From NBLH01 sp050296515 (GTDB taxonomy: Bacteria; Bacteroidota; Bacteroidia; Bacteroidales; NBLH01), in the NCBI GenBank assembly GCA_050296515.1, contig JBNKRJ010000108.1:1-64000 (forward strand): 64,000 bases of DNA, given 5' to 3'. Numbering within the stretch: position 1 is the first letter of the stretch; each line of letters opens with the position of its first letter. Positions 17,585-26,715 of this stretch are shown one piece after another. The notes beneath the pieces are model-generated. The model had not been told where the DNA came from, searched no databases, and saw nothing but the letters and a program-made list of their open reading frames with translations. The position numbers and the translations under genes are program-made.

Positions 17585-18163
17585 TCAGTTTATCATTAAT
17601 AGTATAATTAAAACAGTCAGATAATCTTTTAAATTTTCTTTTAAAGCTTTTAAAGCTTTAGACATTTGCCCTTCAACAGTTTTAACTGAAATATTTAATT
17701 TATCTGCGATTTCATGATACTTCAATCCTTCAAAGCGACTCATCAAAAAAACTTCCCTGCATTTTTTTGGTAATGAGTTTATTACCCTGTTTATTTTTTC
17801 TTCCAGTTCTAATGCATCTACATTGTTTTCGAAATTCCAATCCGAAGCTTTTGAAAAATTATCTTCAACCGAAACATTGTTGTCAAATTTTTTATGATCG
17901 CGTATGTAATTCAGGCTTCTGTTATAGGCCGAAGTGTATAAATATGATTTTACTGCTTTTTCTAAATCTATGGTCTCTCTTTTTGTCCATAAATTAACAA
18001 AAACATCATGCACTATTTCTTTTGCAGAATCGACATCGCCAACATACTTTTTTGCAAAAGCTGTTAAGGGTACAAAATACTCTCTAAAAAGCTTTTCAAA
18101 AGCGGCTTTATCAAGTTGCTTTATATTTTTAGCTACAGATAACAATTTTGGCTTAAATTTCAT
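17585..18163 (-). CDS. ECF RNA polymerase sigma factor (Bacteroidota FecI-like)
   Basis: Sigma-70 region 2 spans about residues 20-90 ('FEKLFREYFVPLTAFAKKYVGDVDSAKEIVHDVFVNLW') and region 4 about 130-185 ('LPKKCREVFLMSRFEGLKYHEIADKL...SVKTVEGQMSKALKAL'). The 192-residue length is typical for a group IV (ECF) factor. It directs RNA polymerase to its own target promoters when released by FecR. The order sigma, FecR, TonB receptor and DUF4249 on one strand makes it the head of a cell-surface signalling unit. A gap of about 145 bp separates it from fecR. It may also regulate genes elsewhere. Confidence 0.93.
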   Translation of the reverse strand: MKFKPKLLSVAKNIKQLDKAAFEKLFREYFVPLTAFAKKYVGDVDSAKEIVHDVFVNLWTKRETIDLEKAVKSYLYTSAYNRSLNYIRDHKKFDNNVSVEDNFSKASDWNFENNVDALELEEKINRVINSLPKKCREVFLMSRFEGLKYHEIADKLNISVKTVEGQMSKALKALKENLKDYLTVLIILLMIN

Positions 18164-18241
18164 TTACCATGAATCAAAGTCCCGTCAATAACAGATAACT
18201 TTTGATTTTGAAACAAAGATATTACATTGAAACTAAAACAC

Positions 18242-19006
18242 TTATTCTTTTACACAATAATACAACAATTCTGTTTTGTCTAAGCGATATCTTTCTGCTA
18301 ATTCATTGCCAATTTCCTGAACCATATTGTCTGGCAATACTTTTAAACCAGATTTCTCAAGTCTTTGAGGATAGTCTCTACCATAGAGCCTTACATGATC
18401 ATATTGTCCAAAAAGTTTTTCTCTTTCTTTGGGATTGGTGATACTTAAGTCTTCATAGGTTTCAGTAAGACTGGCATCTAATGGAACCTGCAAAATAGCC
18501 CAACCTCCTTTTTTTAGAACCCTGAAAATTTCGGATGTTGCTTTTTGTTCGTCATCAATATGTTCCAGCACATGATTACAAAGCAAAACATCAAAACTGT
18601 TATCCTCAAAAGGCATCTCTCTAATGTCCATTTTTACATCAGCAATTGGTGATTCCAAGTCAGCGGTTACATATTTAAGATTTTTCAAACTTTTAAACCT
18701 TTTTAAAAATGGCTGTTCCGGAGCAATATGCAATACCTTTAAATTAGCACTAAAGAAATCTGTTTTTTTATTTAAAAATAACCAAATCAGGCGATGTCTT
18801 TCAAGTGATAAGCATTTGGGGCACAGTCTGTTATCAAATCCTTTGGGGCCATAGGGCAATAGTTTTCTAAAATGCCCTTTACAAATGGGACATTCTACAT
18901 TATTACCCTTATAAAAGAGTATCATTATTTTGCTAAATAAGTAGCTAAACCTTATTAAAATTGGTCTTGGGATTTTTCGTACTAAAAATTTTATGATTGC
19001 TCTCAT
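18242..19006 (-). CDS. Zinc-ribbon class I SAM-dependent methyltransferase
   Basis: Residues 1-35 include a basic, hydrophobic stretch that could touch the membrane. Two CxxC pairs, 'CPICKGHF' and 'CPKCLSLERHR', form a likely zinc ribbon at about 39-70. The class I methyltransferase core follows (about 85-200): 'LKVLHIAPEQ', an acidic 'TADLES' strand, and 'FDVLLCNHVLEHIDDEQKATSEIFRVLKKGGWAILQVP', which matches Methyltransf_11. The substrate is not evident; related proteins sit in glycan or lipid modification loci, but neighbours here give no support. It is convergent-free, transcribed away from the LtaS-like gene at 19093, and shares the 86-bp divergent region with it. Domain confidence is high; function is unknown. 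Confidence 0.8.
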   Translation of the reverse strand: MRAIIKFLVRKIPRPILIRFSYLFSKIMILFYKGNNVECPICKGHFRKLLPYGPKGFDNRLCPKCLSLERHRLIWLFLNKKTDFFSANLKVLHIAPEQPFLKRFKSLKNLKYVTADLESPIADVKMDIREMPFEDNSFDVLLCNHVLEHIDDEQKATSEIFRVLKKGGWAILQVPLDASLTETYEDLSITNPKEREKLFGQYDHVRLYGRDYPQRLEKSGLKVLPDNMVQEIGNELAERYRLDKTELLYYCVKE

Positions 19007-19060
19007 TATCTAAATTAAGAGAAAATTAAAAAACTGGTAATAATTAATTAATGATTTTCT

Positions 19061-19068
19061 TAGCTTTG
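19061..19068 (+). promoter_or_regulatory. Candidate Bacteroidota -7 promoter element
   Basis: TAGCTTTG matches the TAnnTTTG consensus of the primary sigma factor in Bacteroidota and lies 24 bp before the start codon of the LtaS-like gene. No clear -33 TTTG is present at the expected distance, so support is moderate. Confidence 0.4.
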
Positions 19069-19092
19069 CACGCTAAATAAGAAATCATAAAA

Positions 19093-21057
19093 ATGGACAA
19101 TATTACACATAAATCGAATAGATATCAAACCTATAATATCAATTATCAGCTTATTCTTCTTTATAGGTTTTTGCTCTTGATTGCCTTATTTACAATTTCA
19201 AGACTAGGGTTTTATTTTTTCAACACAGAACATTACCCCGACATGACTTTTGGGCGGCTTATGATCATTATGCTGGGAGGTCTTAAGTTTGATGTTTCGG
19301 GAATTTTGTTTGTAAATGCATTATATATATTGCTTTACCATTTGCCACTTCCTTTTAGGAATGGAAAAATTTATAGTGTGGTTTTAAAATGGTTGTTTTT
19401 TATTACCAATGGAATTGCCTTAGCAGCAAATGTGAGCGACTTTTTTTACTTCGACTTTATATTAAAGAGATCTACTGCTGATGTTTTTATGTTTGCTAAA
19501 GAGGGAAACATTCTAACTCTTTTTAGTCTTTTTATAATTGATTATTGGCAGGGATTTGTGTTTTGGATTTTGCAAATGGTCTTGCTGGTTTGGGGGTATA
19601 ATAAAGTTAAACTTTTGACAGAAGTTCGACCAAAAAGAATACCGTTTTATGCATCAGCTTTAGCGTGGCTATTGATTAGCGTTTATTTCACAATTATTGG
19701 AATAAGAGGTGGGTTTACCGGAACAACGCGTCCAATTACTTTGGGCAATGCCGGAGCTTATACACAAAAGCCCATTGAGATGGCTATTGTTTTAAATACA
19801 CCATTTACTATTATTCGTACTTTGAATAAACGCCCACTGAAAGAAGAACAGTATTTTACCGAAGAAGAACTTGACAGCATTTACACCCCTATACACCTTG
19901 CGGATACCACAGGTGAATTTAAGCCTTTGAATGTGGTAGTGCTGATTATGGAAAGTTTTGCCAAAGAATATGTAGGCGCTTTGAACCGAAATCTTGATAA
20001 TAACACCTACGAGGGTTATACCCCGTTTTTAGATTCGCTTTTGGGAGAGAGCAGAAGTTTCTGGCATACCTTTGCTAACGGGCGAAAATCAATAGATGGT
20101 TTACCTTCGGTAATTGCAAGTATTCCATCGATGGTGAATCCGTATGTTACTTCGGTGTATGCCTCGAATGATATTAATAGTATTGGAAGTTTATTGAAAA
20201 AGAAGGGCTACGAGACTGCTTTTTTTCATGGTGCTCCAAATGGCTCAATGGGTTTTGATGCGTTTGTGAAAGTGGCCGGTTACGATAAGTATTTTGGCAT
20301 GACAGAATATGGAAACGATGCCGACTTTGATGGTTCGTGGGGCATTTGGGACGAAGAATTTATGCAATTTATGGCGCACAAAATCAATGACTTACAAGAA
20401 CCTTTTGTGACTACATTTTTCTCTGTTTCATCGCACCATCCGTTTAAGATACCAGAGAGATACGAAGGAAAATTTAAAAAAGGAACGCTCGATTTTCATA
20501 TTCCTATTCAGTATTCTGATATGGCGCTGAGAAAGTTTTTTGCCACTGCCTCAAAAGAGCCCTGGTTTAAAAATACGTTGTTTGTGTTAACTGCCGATCA
20601 TTCAAATCATGCATGGCACCCAGAATATAAAACCTCCATTGGTGATTTTTCTGTTCCAATTTTGTTTTATCACCCTGGTGGCGATGATTTAAAAGGTATG
20701 GATTCTACGGTGGTGCAGCAAATGGATATTATGCCCACAGTAATGCACTATTTGCATTATGATGGGCCTTACGTTTCTTTTGGAGTGAATGCGCTTGACA
20801 GTACCGAAAATCATTTTGCAGTCAACTACAACAATAGCACCTACCAAATTATCCAGGACAACTATGTTTTGCAGTTTTTGGAAGAAAAAGTTATTGGACT
20901 TTATGATTATGTGAACGATCCACTTTTGAATAATAATATTTTAGGTAAAATGCCTGAAAAAGAGCAGAAGATGGAGAAACTGCTCAAAGCATTTATTCAG
21001 CAGTATAATAACAGGATGATACACAATAAGCTGACCATGAAAGGGGAAGAGGAATAA
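19093..21057 (+). CDS. LtaS/sulfatase family membrane phosphotransferase-like protein
   Basis: The first 190 residues hold about five transmembrane helices. A large periplasmic alkaline-phosphatase/sulfatase-fold domain follows (about 265-640). The metal-site elements are visible: 'NVVVLIMESFAKEYVG', the likely nucleophile region 'NGRKSIDGLPSVIASIPS', 'TTFFSVSSHHPF' and 'FVLTADHSNH'. Related LtaS, OpgB and phosphoethanolamine transferases move phosphoglycerol or phosphoethanolamine groups onto glycans or lipids. Since Gram-negative Bacteroidota lack lipoteichoic acid, the acceptor is probably another envelope glycan or lipid; this is inference. A TAGCTTTG sequence at 19061-19068 fits the Bacteroidota -7 element and would give a short leader. 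The gene is monocistronic. Confidence 0.85.
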   Translation: MDNITHKSNRYQTYNINYQLILLYRFLLLIALFTISRLGFYFFNTEHYPDMTFGRLMIIMLGGLKFDVSGILFVNALYILLYHLPLPFRNGKIYSVVLKWLFFITNGIALAANVSDFFYFDFILKRSTADVFMFAKEGNILTLFSLFIIDYWQGFVFWILQMVLLVWGYNKVKLLTEVRPKRIPFYASALAWLLISVYFTIIGIRGGFTGTTRPITLGNAGAYTQKPIEMAIVLNTPFTIIRTLNKRPLKEEQYFTEEELDSIYTPIHLADTTGEFKPLNVVVLIMESFAKEYVGALNRNLDNNTYEGYTPFLDSLLGESRSFWHTFANGRKSIDGLPSVIASIPSMVNPYVTSVYASNDINSIGSLLKKKGYETAFFHGAPNGSMGFDAFVKVAGYDKYFGMTEYGNDADFDGSWGIWDEEFMQFMAHKINDLQEPFVTTFFSVSSHHPFKIPERYEGKFKKGTLDFHIPIQYSDMALRKFFATASKEPWFKNTLFVLTADHSNHAWHPEYKTSIGDFSVPILFYHPGGDDLKGMDSTVVQQMDIMPTVMHYLHYDGPYVSFGVNALDSTENHFAVNYNNSTYQIIQDNYVLQFLEEKVIGLYDYVNDPLLNNNILGKMPEKEQKMEKLLKAFIQQYNNRMIHNKLTMKGEEE

Positions 21058-21472
21058 GTCGAAAATCTTCTGCAGAAGTTGTTTTGGCTATGCCAGTGGA
21101 ATTTTTTAGGGCTTCAATAGCTTTGTTCCTGAAGCTTAGAATTCCCCACAAACATAAAAAATCCTTCCTTCTCAATTGATTGATAGAATCTTCTCTCTAA
21201 ATTGTTTTTATTTTCATTTGCTTCTATTTCTTCCATTATTTAAAGGGGGGCAATAAAGTGTTTTTAGCAATTTTCTTAAATTATCCTGCATAAATTTTAT
21301 ATAGAATCTATCATTCATTAAAGATTAGACAGAGTGAGTTTTTTATAAAGTGAGTAAATTATCCCAATTCAATATGTTTTACTAAAAGAACAAAAGTGGA
21401 GTCTGGCAACCACATAAAAAACAGGGCGACACCGAAAAGCCAAATGAGTAGGGGTAATTTAAACTTAATGAA
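21058..21472. other. 415-bp gap between the LtaS-like gene and the cupredoxin gene
   Basis: The gap contains no gene I can support. On the minus strand a 40-codon frame (21114-21236) is followed, in another frame, by a coding-like stretch towards 20993. This could be a decayed small gene, but it overlaps the end of the LtaS-like gene and has no recognised homology. The last 80 bp before the cupredoxin should contain its promoter. Confidence 0.4.
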
Positions 21473-21802
21473 ATGAAAATAAACATTCTTGTATTAGTTA
21501 TGGTATTGTGTACTTTATTCACTAGTAGTTGCAAAAAGGACGATAATACAACACCCAGTAAAACAGTTTATTTGGAAAATTTAAAATTTTCTCCTTCTGC
21601 AATTACAGTCTCTGTTGGAACAAAAGTTACATGGGTAAACAAAGAAAGCGTAACACACACTGTTACAAGTAATAATGCTCTTTTTGACAGTGGCGATATG
21701 GGCAATTCAGAAACCTTTTCATTTACTTTTTCCACTGCTGGAACTATTCCTTATCATTGTATTTATCATGCAGGAATGACCGGGACTGTGATTGTGGAGT
21801 GA
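21473..21802 (+). CDS. Plastocyanin-like (type I copper) lipoprotein
   Basis: The signal peptide ends in a lipobox with Cys20 ('FTSSCKKDD'), so the protein should be anchored in the envelope. The 80-residue mature domain is a cupredoxin fold with all four type I copper ligands in the standard order: His62 ('SVTHTVTS'), then Cys96, His99 and Met102 in 'PYHCIYHAGM'. Such proteins carry single electrons in the periplasm. The family commonly donates to a terminal oxidase or denitrification enzyme, but no partner is next to it; the downstream gene is convergent. The protein is short but complete. The assignment is secure, the redox partner unknown. Confidence 0.9.
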   Translation: MKINILVLVMVLCTLFTSSCKKDDNTTPSKTVYLENLKFSPSAITVSVGTKVTWVNKESVTHTVTSNNALFDSGDMGNSETFSFTFSTAGTIPYHCIYHAGMTGTVIVE

Positions 21803-21908
21803 TGAGACCTGATTTTTTGTCAAGGTTGATTAGTCAGGTAATACATTACGATTGGATCAGCGAGTTTTGTCACCTGGCTAATTACCTAAAATATCATATT
21901 TGCCTTTA

Positions 21909-24014
21909 CTAGTTGTTTTCAATATTTTTAATAGCATCATTGACCTTGTAAACAGGCAATTTGCAGACTCTGTTTTCACAAACATAAATAGTTGTTTTAT
22001 CCTTTTGAAGCCTGTCTTTTAGAATAGGCAATTCACTTAGGTCAATATTACCAGCAAGAATGCATTGAGGTAAATAGTTCATATCCAGCTTTTTCCTGAA
22101 CTCAATTGCTTCATGCCCACAAATAGCAATCTCTTTTAATCCATAAACAAAATGAGTGAGTAATATTCCCCAGTTGGAATAGTAGGCACCACTTCTTTTT
22201 ATGTCATCTTTAACATTGTGAAGCATTTGCGATGCCATTTCAAGATATTTTTCATCGTAAAAAATATGTCCCAGATAATAAAGGTTTCTTGCCATGGCAG
22301 AGTTTGAGCCGGGAATAACATTATCATGAAGTTCCATTTTTCGTGCAATTAGTTTTGGGTCAAGATCTGAGGTGTAGAAAAACATTCCCGACTTTTCATC
22401 ATGAAAATGTTTTATTGCATAATCAGTAAGGCTTTTAGCCAGAATAATCCATTTTTCTTCAAAAGTTGCCTGATAAAGAGCAATATACGCATCAATAACA
22501 AATGCATAATCGTCTAAAAAACCATTGATGCTTGCTTTTCCGTTTTTATAATTTCTCCATACTCTAGAATCCTTCTCAATCATTTTTTCAGAAAGGAAGG
22601 ACGCATTTTTTAATGCCTTTTCAAGAAATAATGGATTGTTAAACGTTCGGTATGCATCAACATAAGCTTTTAACATCAGACCATTCCACGAGGCCAGTAT
22701 TTTATTATCCAATCCGGGTCGAATTCGTTTTTCGCGTTCTTTTAATGTAATCTTATTAAGTTCTTTAATTTTATCAATTAGTTGATGAGGTGTTAAATTG
22801 AATTTATGGGCAATTTCTTCCTCTTTTTCACCTCTATAAAGGATATTTTTCTCTTGCTCCCAGTTGCCATGAGCATTTACCTGGTAATAATCGCAATACA
22901 GTTTTGAATCTTTGCCCAATAAATCTTCCAGTTCTTTTTTATTCCACACATAAAATTTGCCTTCTTCTCCTTCACTGTCAGCATCTAATGATGAGAAAAA
23001 TGCACCTTCAGAAGAGGTCAGTTCTCTTTCAATAAATTCAAGTGATTGATAGACCACTCTTTTGTACTCTTCGTTTTTAGAAAACTTGTAAGCCTTTGAA
23101 TACAAGCTGATAAGCTGTCCATTATCGTACAACATTTTTTCAAAATGAGGCACTTTCCAGTATTTGTCAACCGAATAGCGTGCAAATCCGCCACCAACCT
23201 GATCATAAATGCCTCCGAACGCCATTTTATTGAGAGTGTTGTATACATGATTGAGCGTTTCCTGATCAGATGTATAATAGCTGTAATTTAGCAGGAATTC
23301 ATACGAATTGGGTAATGGAAATTTAGGAGCCCTGTTATTTCCTCCTTCTTTTTTATCAAAATAAGGTTTCCAAGGTTCAACAATTTCTAACAAATCCTCA
23401 GTTGTATATTCCTGTGCCTCGTTTTTACTGCTAATGATTTCTGTTTCCAAAAGTCCTTTTGATAGGTCAGCAGCAACATTCAGCATTTTCTGTTTCTCTG
23501 TTTGATACATGTTCGCCAAACTATACAAAACCTGCATCCATTGTTGTTTTCTAAAGTAAGTTCCACCATAAACTGGTCTTCCGTCAGGCAGAGCAAAGCA
23601 GTTAAGTGGCCAGCCTCCACCACCAGTCATCATTTGTACTGCTTCCATATAAATTTGATCAATATCAGGCCGTTCTTCTCGATCTACTTTTATGCAAACA
23701 AATTGATCATTCATAACCGCAGCAACTTCTTCATCTTCAAATGATTCATGTTCCATAACATGGCACCAGTGGCAGGCGGCATAACCAATACTAACCAGGA
23801 TTAGTTTGTTTTCTTTTTTGGCTTTGTTAAGTGCTTCTTCACCCCAGGGATACCAATTTACTGGGTTGTGGGCATGTTGTAATAAATAAGGACTTGTTTC
23901 TTCAGCAAGCTTGTTTGTGTATTTGTGTTTATCCATATGATTTTCTGTTTTATTTTGTGAACTGCCATTGCAACTCACTATAAGAACTATTATAGGCAGT
24001 AGTATTTTATTCAT
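21909..24014 (-). CDS. YyaL/spermatogenesis-associated protein 20-like thioredoxin-domain protein (DUF255)
   Basis: A lipoprotein-like signal peptide (Cys15, 'IVSCNGSS') precedes the DUF255 thioredoxin-like domain (about 30-195). Family signatures are 'NRLAEETSPYLLQHAHNPVNWYPW'-like at 34-57 and the active-site-like C81-H-W-C84 in 'CHWCHVMEHESF'. The rest is an (alpha/alpha)6-barrel glycosidase-like region (about 200-690) with 'GGIYDQVGGGFARYSVD' and 'LASWNGLMLKAY'. The family is widespread but its reaction is unresolved. The secretion signal is notable, since many relatives look cytoplasmic. An operator-like 23-bp palindrome, identical to one in front of the flavodoxin gene, lies 28 bp upstream. 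I chose ATG 24014 over TTG 24020 because it directly heads the signal peptide. Confidence 0.85.
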   Translation of the reverse strand: MNKILLPIIVLIVSCNGSSQNKTENHMDKHKYTNKLAEETSPYLLQHAHNPVNWYPWGEEALNKAKKENKLILVSIGYAACHWCHVMEHESFEDEEVAAVMNDQFVCIKVDREERPDIDQIYMEAVQMMTGGGGWPLNCFALPDGRPVYGGTYFRKQQWMQVLYSLANMYQTEKQKMLNVAADLSKGLLETEIISSKNEAQEYTTEDLLEIVEPWKPYFDKKEGGNNRAPKFPLPNSYEFLLNYSYYTSDQETLNHVYNTLNKMAFGGIYDQVGGGFARYSVDKYWKVPHFEKMLYDNGQLISLYSKAYKFSKNEEYKRVVYQSLEFIERELTSSEGAFFSSLDADSEGEEGKFYVWNKKELEDLLGKDSKLYCDYYQVNAHGNWEQEKNILYRGEKEEEIAHKFNLTPHQLIDKIKELNKITLKEREKRIRPGLDNKILASWNGLMLKAYVDAYRTFNNPLFLEKALKNASFLSEKMIEKDSRVWRNYKNGKASINGFLDDYAFVIDAYIALYQATFEEKWIILAKSLTDYAIKHFHDEKSGMFFYTSDLDPKLIARKMELHDNVIPGSNSAMARNLYYLGHIFYDEKYLEMASQMLHNVKDDIKRSGAYYSNWGILLTHFVYGLKEIAICGHEAIEFRKKLDMNYLPQCILAGNIDLSELPILKDRLQKDKTTIYVCENRVCKLPVYKVNDAIKNIENN

Positions 24015-24028
24015 AACCAAACTGATCG

Positions 24029-24036
24029 TAAAGATA
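24029..24036 (-). promoter_or_regulatory. Possible -7 element for the YyaL-like gene
   Basis: On the minus strand TATCTTTA matches seven of eight positions of TAnnTTTG. It lies between the 23-bp palindrome and the start codon at 24014. The leader would be short, so this is tentative. Confidence 0.3.
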
Positions 24037-24041
24037 TAAAT

Positions 24042-24064
24042 TTATTTAGACTAATTCTAAATAA
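24042..24064. promoter_or_regulatory. 23-bp palindromic operator candidate (copy 1)
   Basis: Nine-base arms TTATTTAGA and TCTAAATAA flank the spacer CTAAT. The reverse complement of this site is base-for-base identical to the site at 59855-59877 in front of the flavodoxin gene. The core TTAGa..TCTAA resembles binding sites of DtxR-type metalloregulators. The site lies 28 bp upstream of the YyaL-like start codon and 18 bp after the terC stop. The identity of the regulator is inference. Confidence 0.7.
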
Positions 24065-24081
24065 CGAGATTGATTGTTCTT

Positions 24082-25041
24082 TTATGATTGTTTAGCAGTT
24101 TCTTTTCTGCTTTGTATTACTGAATAAATGACTCCTGCAGCAATGCTTACCAGGATAATTACAAGTGAGAGAATAGCCGGGAATTTATAGAAATCAATTA
24201 ATAACATTTTGACTCCTACATATGAAAGAATAAAAATCAGGCTGTATTTAAGATAATGGAATCTGTCCAGAATATTTGCAAGAAAGAAATAAAGACTACG
24301 CAAGCCAAGAATCGCAAAGATATTCGAGCTAAATACCAGGAAAGGGTCTGTGGTAACTGCAAAAATTGCAGGAATGGAGTCTACTGCAAATAATACATCT
24401 GAAAACTCTACAACAATAAGGCATGCAAATAAAACAGTAGCTGTGCTTCTCCCATTTATTTTTACAAAGAAGCGCCCTTCATGCAATTCCCATGAGATAG
24501 GGAAAAACTTCGATAATAGTTTAATACCAGAACTTTGTTTAAAATCAGTTTTTTCTGGCTCTGACTTTAACATTTTCCAGGCCGAATAAAGGAGTAAAGC
24601 TCCAAAGAAATAAGTAATCCAATGAAAATGATGTATTAATGAAGCACCTAGGATAATCATTACCCCTCTGAATATGATTGCACCAAGAATACCCCAGAAC
24701 AGAATCCGGTGTTGATATTTTAATGGAACTTTGAAGTAGGTAAAAATAAGGGCAATTACAAAAATATTGTCAAGGCTCAATGATTTTTCAATTACATAAC
24801 CAGTCAAATAATTGATAACAGCTTCTTTTTCATGGAGATTGTCTATGTCAATGTGCTTAATATCAGCTTTGTATACATAGTAAAGAGGAATGCTGAAAAG
24901 TACGGCCATAACAATCCAGACAGCCGTCCAGATTAACGACTCTTTCATCGATATAGCAGTATTTTTCTTGTGAAAGACTCCTAAATCAAGAGCCAGCATA
25001 AGAATTACAAATAATATGAAAACTCCCCAGACTAAATACAT
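24082..25041 (-). CDS. TerC/Alx family integral membrane protein
   Basis: The protein has about nine transmembrane helices over 319 residues and the TerC signatures 'VINYLTGYVIEKSLSLDNIFVIALIF' (about 68-95) and 'VVEFSDVLFAVDSIPAIFAVTTDPFLVFSSNIFAILGLRSLYF' (about 210-255). The conserved acidic residues in those helices (for example E81, D86, E212, D215 approximately) are intact. Relatives such as E. coli Alx help export manganese and protect secreted enzymes from mismetallation. A manganese or calcium role is therefore likely, though not shown. It is transcribed towards the YyaL-like gene with a 67-bp gap that contains the palindromic operator, so the two genes may be controlled separately. 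Confidence 0.88.
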   Translation of the reverse strand: MYLVWGVFILFVILMLALDLGVFHKKNTAISMKESLIWTAVWIVMAVLFSIPLYYVYKADIKHIDIDNLHEKEAVINYLTGYVIEKSLSLDNIFVIALIFTYFKVPLKYQHRILFWGILGAIIFRGVMIILGASLIHHFHWITYFFGALLLYSAWKMLKSEPEKTDFKQSSGIKLLSKFFPISWELHEGRFFVKINGRSTATVLFACLIVVEFSDVLFAVDSIPAIFAVTTDPFLVFSSNIFAILGLRSLYFFLANILDRFHYLKYSLIFILSYVGVKMLLIDFYKFPAILSLVIILVSIAAGVIYSVIQSRKETAKQS

Positions 25042-25231
25042 AATCTAAAAATAATACTATTTTAAAGAGTAGACAAACAAATTGAAGCAAGTGTGATAAA
25101 AATAATTATTGCAAGTTTGAGAAAATGCTTCACCAGGTTATTTTCACTATATAGTTTTGTCTGAAAATGAAAAGAATCAAAATGACAGTTAAAAAATAGC
25201 TATAGGTTAGAGGCATTATGAAATAGATTTT

Positions 25232-25246
25232 TGGCACTTTAATTGC
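25232..25246 (+). promoter_or_regulatory. Sigma-54-type -24/-12 promoter candidate
   Basis: TGGCAC-N5-TTGC matches the core sigma-54 consensus exactly, with the GG and GC pairs ten bases apart. It lies about 77 bp before the start codon at 25323 and points towards that gene. It also forms an imperfect TGGCA/TGCCA inverted repeat, so chance is possible. No activator gene is next to it. Confidence 0.45.
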
Positions 25247-25322
25247 CACAGATAAGATTTATTAGATGAATAATAAAAGTACTATTTTCGCGTATTAAAT
25301 ATTAGGTTCTAATTTGAAGTAA

Positions 25323-25883
25323 ATGGGTTCAGGCAAATATCGTATATTATATATTTTCGTTGTGTTTTTTCTAATTTCGACTCCGTATAGTTCATATTCT
25401 CAGGAAAAACCAGATGGTCTTGATGTGATGCTTTCACCTAGGATCAATATAGGTTACACCTTTGGTGCTGGCATAAACTGTGGGTTAGAATTAGGCGTTG
25501 GGGTATACCGGATAAAAGATATTATGACCGGTGTAAACTTTAGTTATTATTTTGTTTTTGTTGAACAAAGCAATCATCAGATAAAAGGAGTAACGCTAAC
25601 AGCAGAAAATAAATATGTGAGTGGGAAGGTCGGAATTGGAGCTGTAAGTAAAAAGTGGGGGCTTAGAAATGTAAATAAGGCCAGTACACCCGGAATAATT
25701 GTTGATTTTTCTGCCAGTGCAGATACTTACAAAGCCCCGTGGATAGGATTTAAGGCCTTTATTTTTGATCGCTCAAAATGGATGTTTCATGAATTGCCTT
25801 CGTATACTTCTTTCTACGGCTATTTTAAGACTCAGGAGATAGAAATTTATAAGCAGGAGGATCAAAGTTCGAACGGACAGTAG
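25323..25883 (+). CDS. Small secreted protein of unknown function
   Basis: The signal peptide covers about residues 1-26 ('IFVVFFLISTPYSSYSQ'). The mature part (160 residues) has alternating hydrophobic and glycine-rich segments, such as 'NIGYTFGAGINCGLELGVGVYR', as in small outer-membrane beta barrels. It has no cysteine-based motif or enzyme signature I recognise. The protein lies downstream of a perfect sigma-54-type promoter core at 25232-25246 and is divergent from terC. It converges with a minus-strand gene 46 bp further on. I read it as an outer-membrane or periplasmic protein with unknown role. Confidence 0.6.
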   Translation: MGSGKYRILYIFVVFFLISTPYSSYSQEKPDGLDVMLSPRINIGYTFGAGINCGLELGVGVYRIKDIMTGVNFSYYFVFVEQSNHQIKGVTLTAENKYVSGKVGIGAVSKKWGLRNVNKASTPGIIVDFSASADTYKAPWIGFKAFIFDRSKWMFHELPSYTSFYGYFKTQEIEIYKQEDQSSNGQ

Positions 25884-25929
25884 CTGGTTGCTGGTTTCTT
25901 TATCTCAGCCTCAATCTCAATCTCTACCT

Positions 25930-26700
25930 CTACACTTTCACTGCCATTACCTTAAAAACTGTCTTAGAATCAGAATGATAGGTTTTCTTTAAATCAAAAC
26001 TCCATTTCCATTTGGCAGCACCTTTTTCATTTGGTAAGTTAATGTATACCAGCTTTTTTCTATTGTTTACCTTGTCATTCTCATCAATATTAAGTTCTTC
26101 GTAATCAGTAATTAAAACAGATTTATCGGTAGGCAGTAATTGCAGGTGATTAGTTTGGATTTGTTTCCTGAATAAATTGATTTCTTCTTTGCTGTATAAG
26201 TTAAACTTGTTAATGTAATCACAGATTAAAATATCCAGCTGATTTAATAGGTTTACTGAAACAACGAGGTCCGCATTCTCAAGTTCTGTAATTAATTGGT
26301 TATCATAATTAGGTTCAATTTCAATCAATGGAATTTTTGATGCTTTCTTGTTTTTTAATGTCTCAAATATAGGGTTTACAAGGCCAGTTACATCAATGCT
26401 TAGAAGCTCGACATTGAGCATTTTTTTTACCTTATGTTCAATTTGCCTGGGATGGACTACATCTATTAAAACTACTTTTTCGAATTGCTCTGATAATTCA
26501 TGAATTGGAACATCCAGCAGCCATCCACTACCTAATATTATAACACTCTCTTTTCGCTTAGTACCAGCAACTTGTAGAATGTATTCTTTGGTTTTTTTCA
26601 AGTGTTCATTCCAACCACCTTCTTCACGAAGGTATCGATTGATAATGCCTTCCTGGTCGGTTTTGAAACCAAATTTTCGTAGGATTTTTCGATTTAGCAT
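25930..26700 (-). CDS. Rossmann-like (methyltransferase-like) protein of unknown function
   Basis: The middle of the protein looks like a nucleotide-binding fold: 'ESVIILGSGWLLDVPIHELSEQFEKVVLIDVVHPRQIEHKV' has a glycine-rich loop after a hydrophobic strand, then a second strand ending in an acidic residue, as in SAM-dependent enzymes. A later 'ADLVVSVNLLNQLDI' segment fits the fourth strand. There is no signal peptide, so it is probably cytoplasmic. It precedes the next gene on the minus strand by 15 bp in reverse order (that gene, 26716-27537, is upstream), so they look co-transcribed. The substrate is unknown and some methyltransferase motifs are weak. Confidence 0.6.
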   Translation of the reverse strand: MLNRKILRKFGFKTDQEGIINRYLREEGGWNEHLKKTKEYILQVAGTKRKESVIILGSGWLLDVPIHELSEQFEKVVLIDVVHPRQIEHKVKKMLNVELLSIDVTGLVNPIFETLKNKKASKIPLIEIEPNYDNQLITELENADLVVSVNLLNQLDILICDYINKFNLYSKEEINLFRKQIQTNHLQLLPTDKSVLITDYEELNIDENDKVNNRKKLVYINLPNEKGAAKWKWSFDLKKTYHSDSKTVFKVMAVKV

Positions 26701-26715
26701 ATTTTAAAAATAGAA

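Noticed and set aside
20993..21236. Small minus-strand gene after the LtaS-like gene
   Set aside because: The open stretch is split between frames and overlaps the end of the real gene; at most a remnant.
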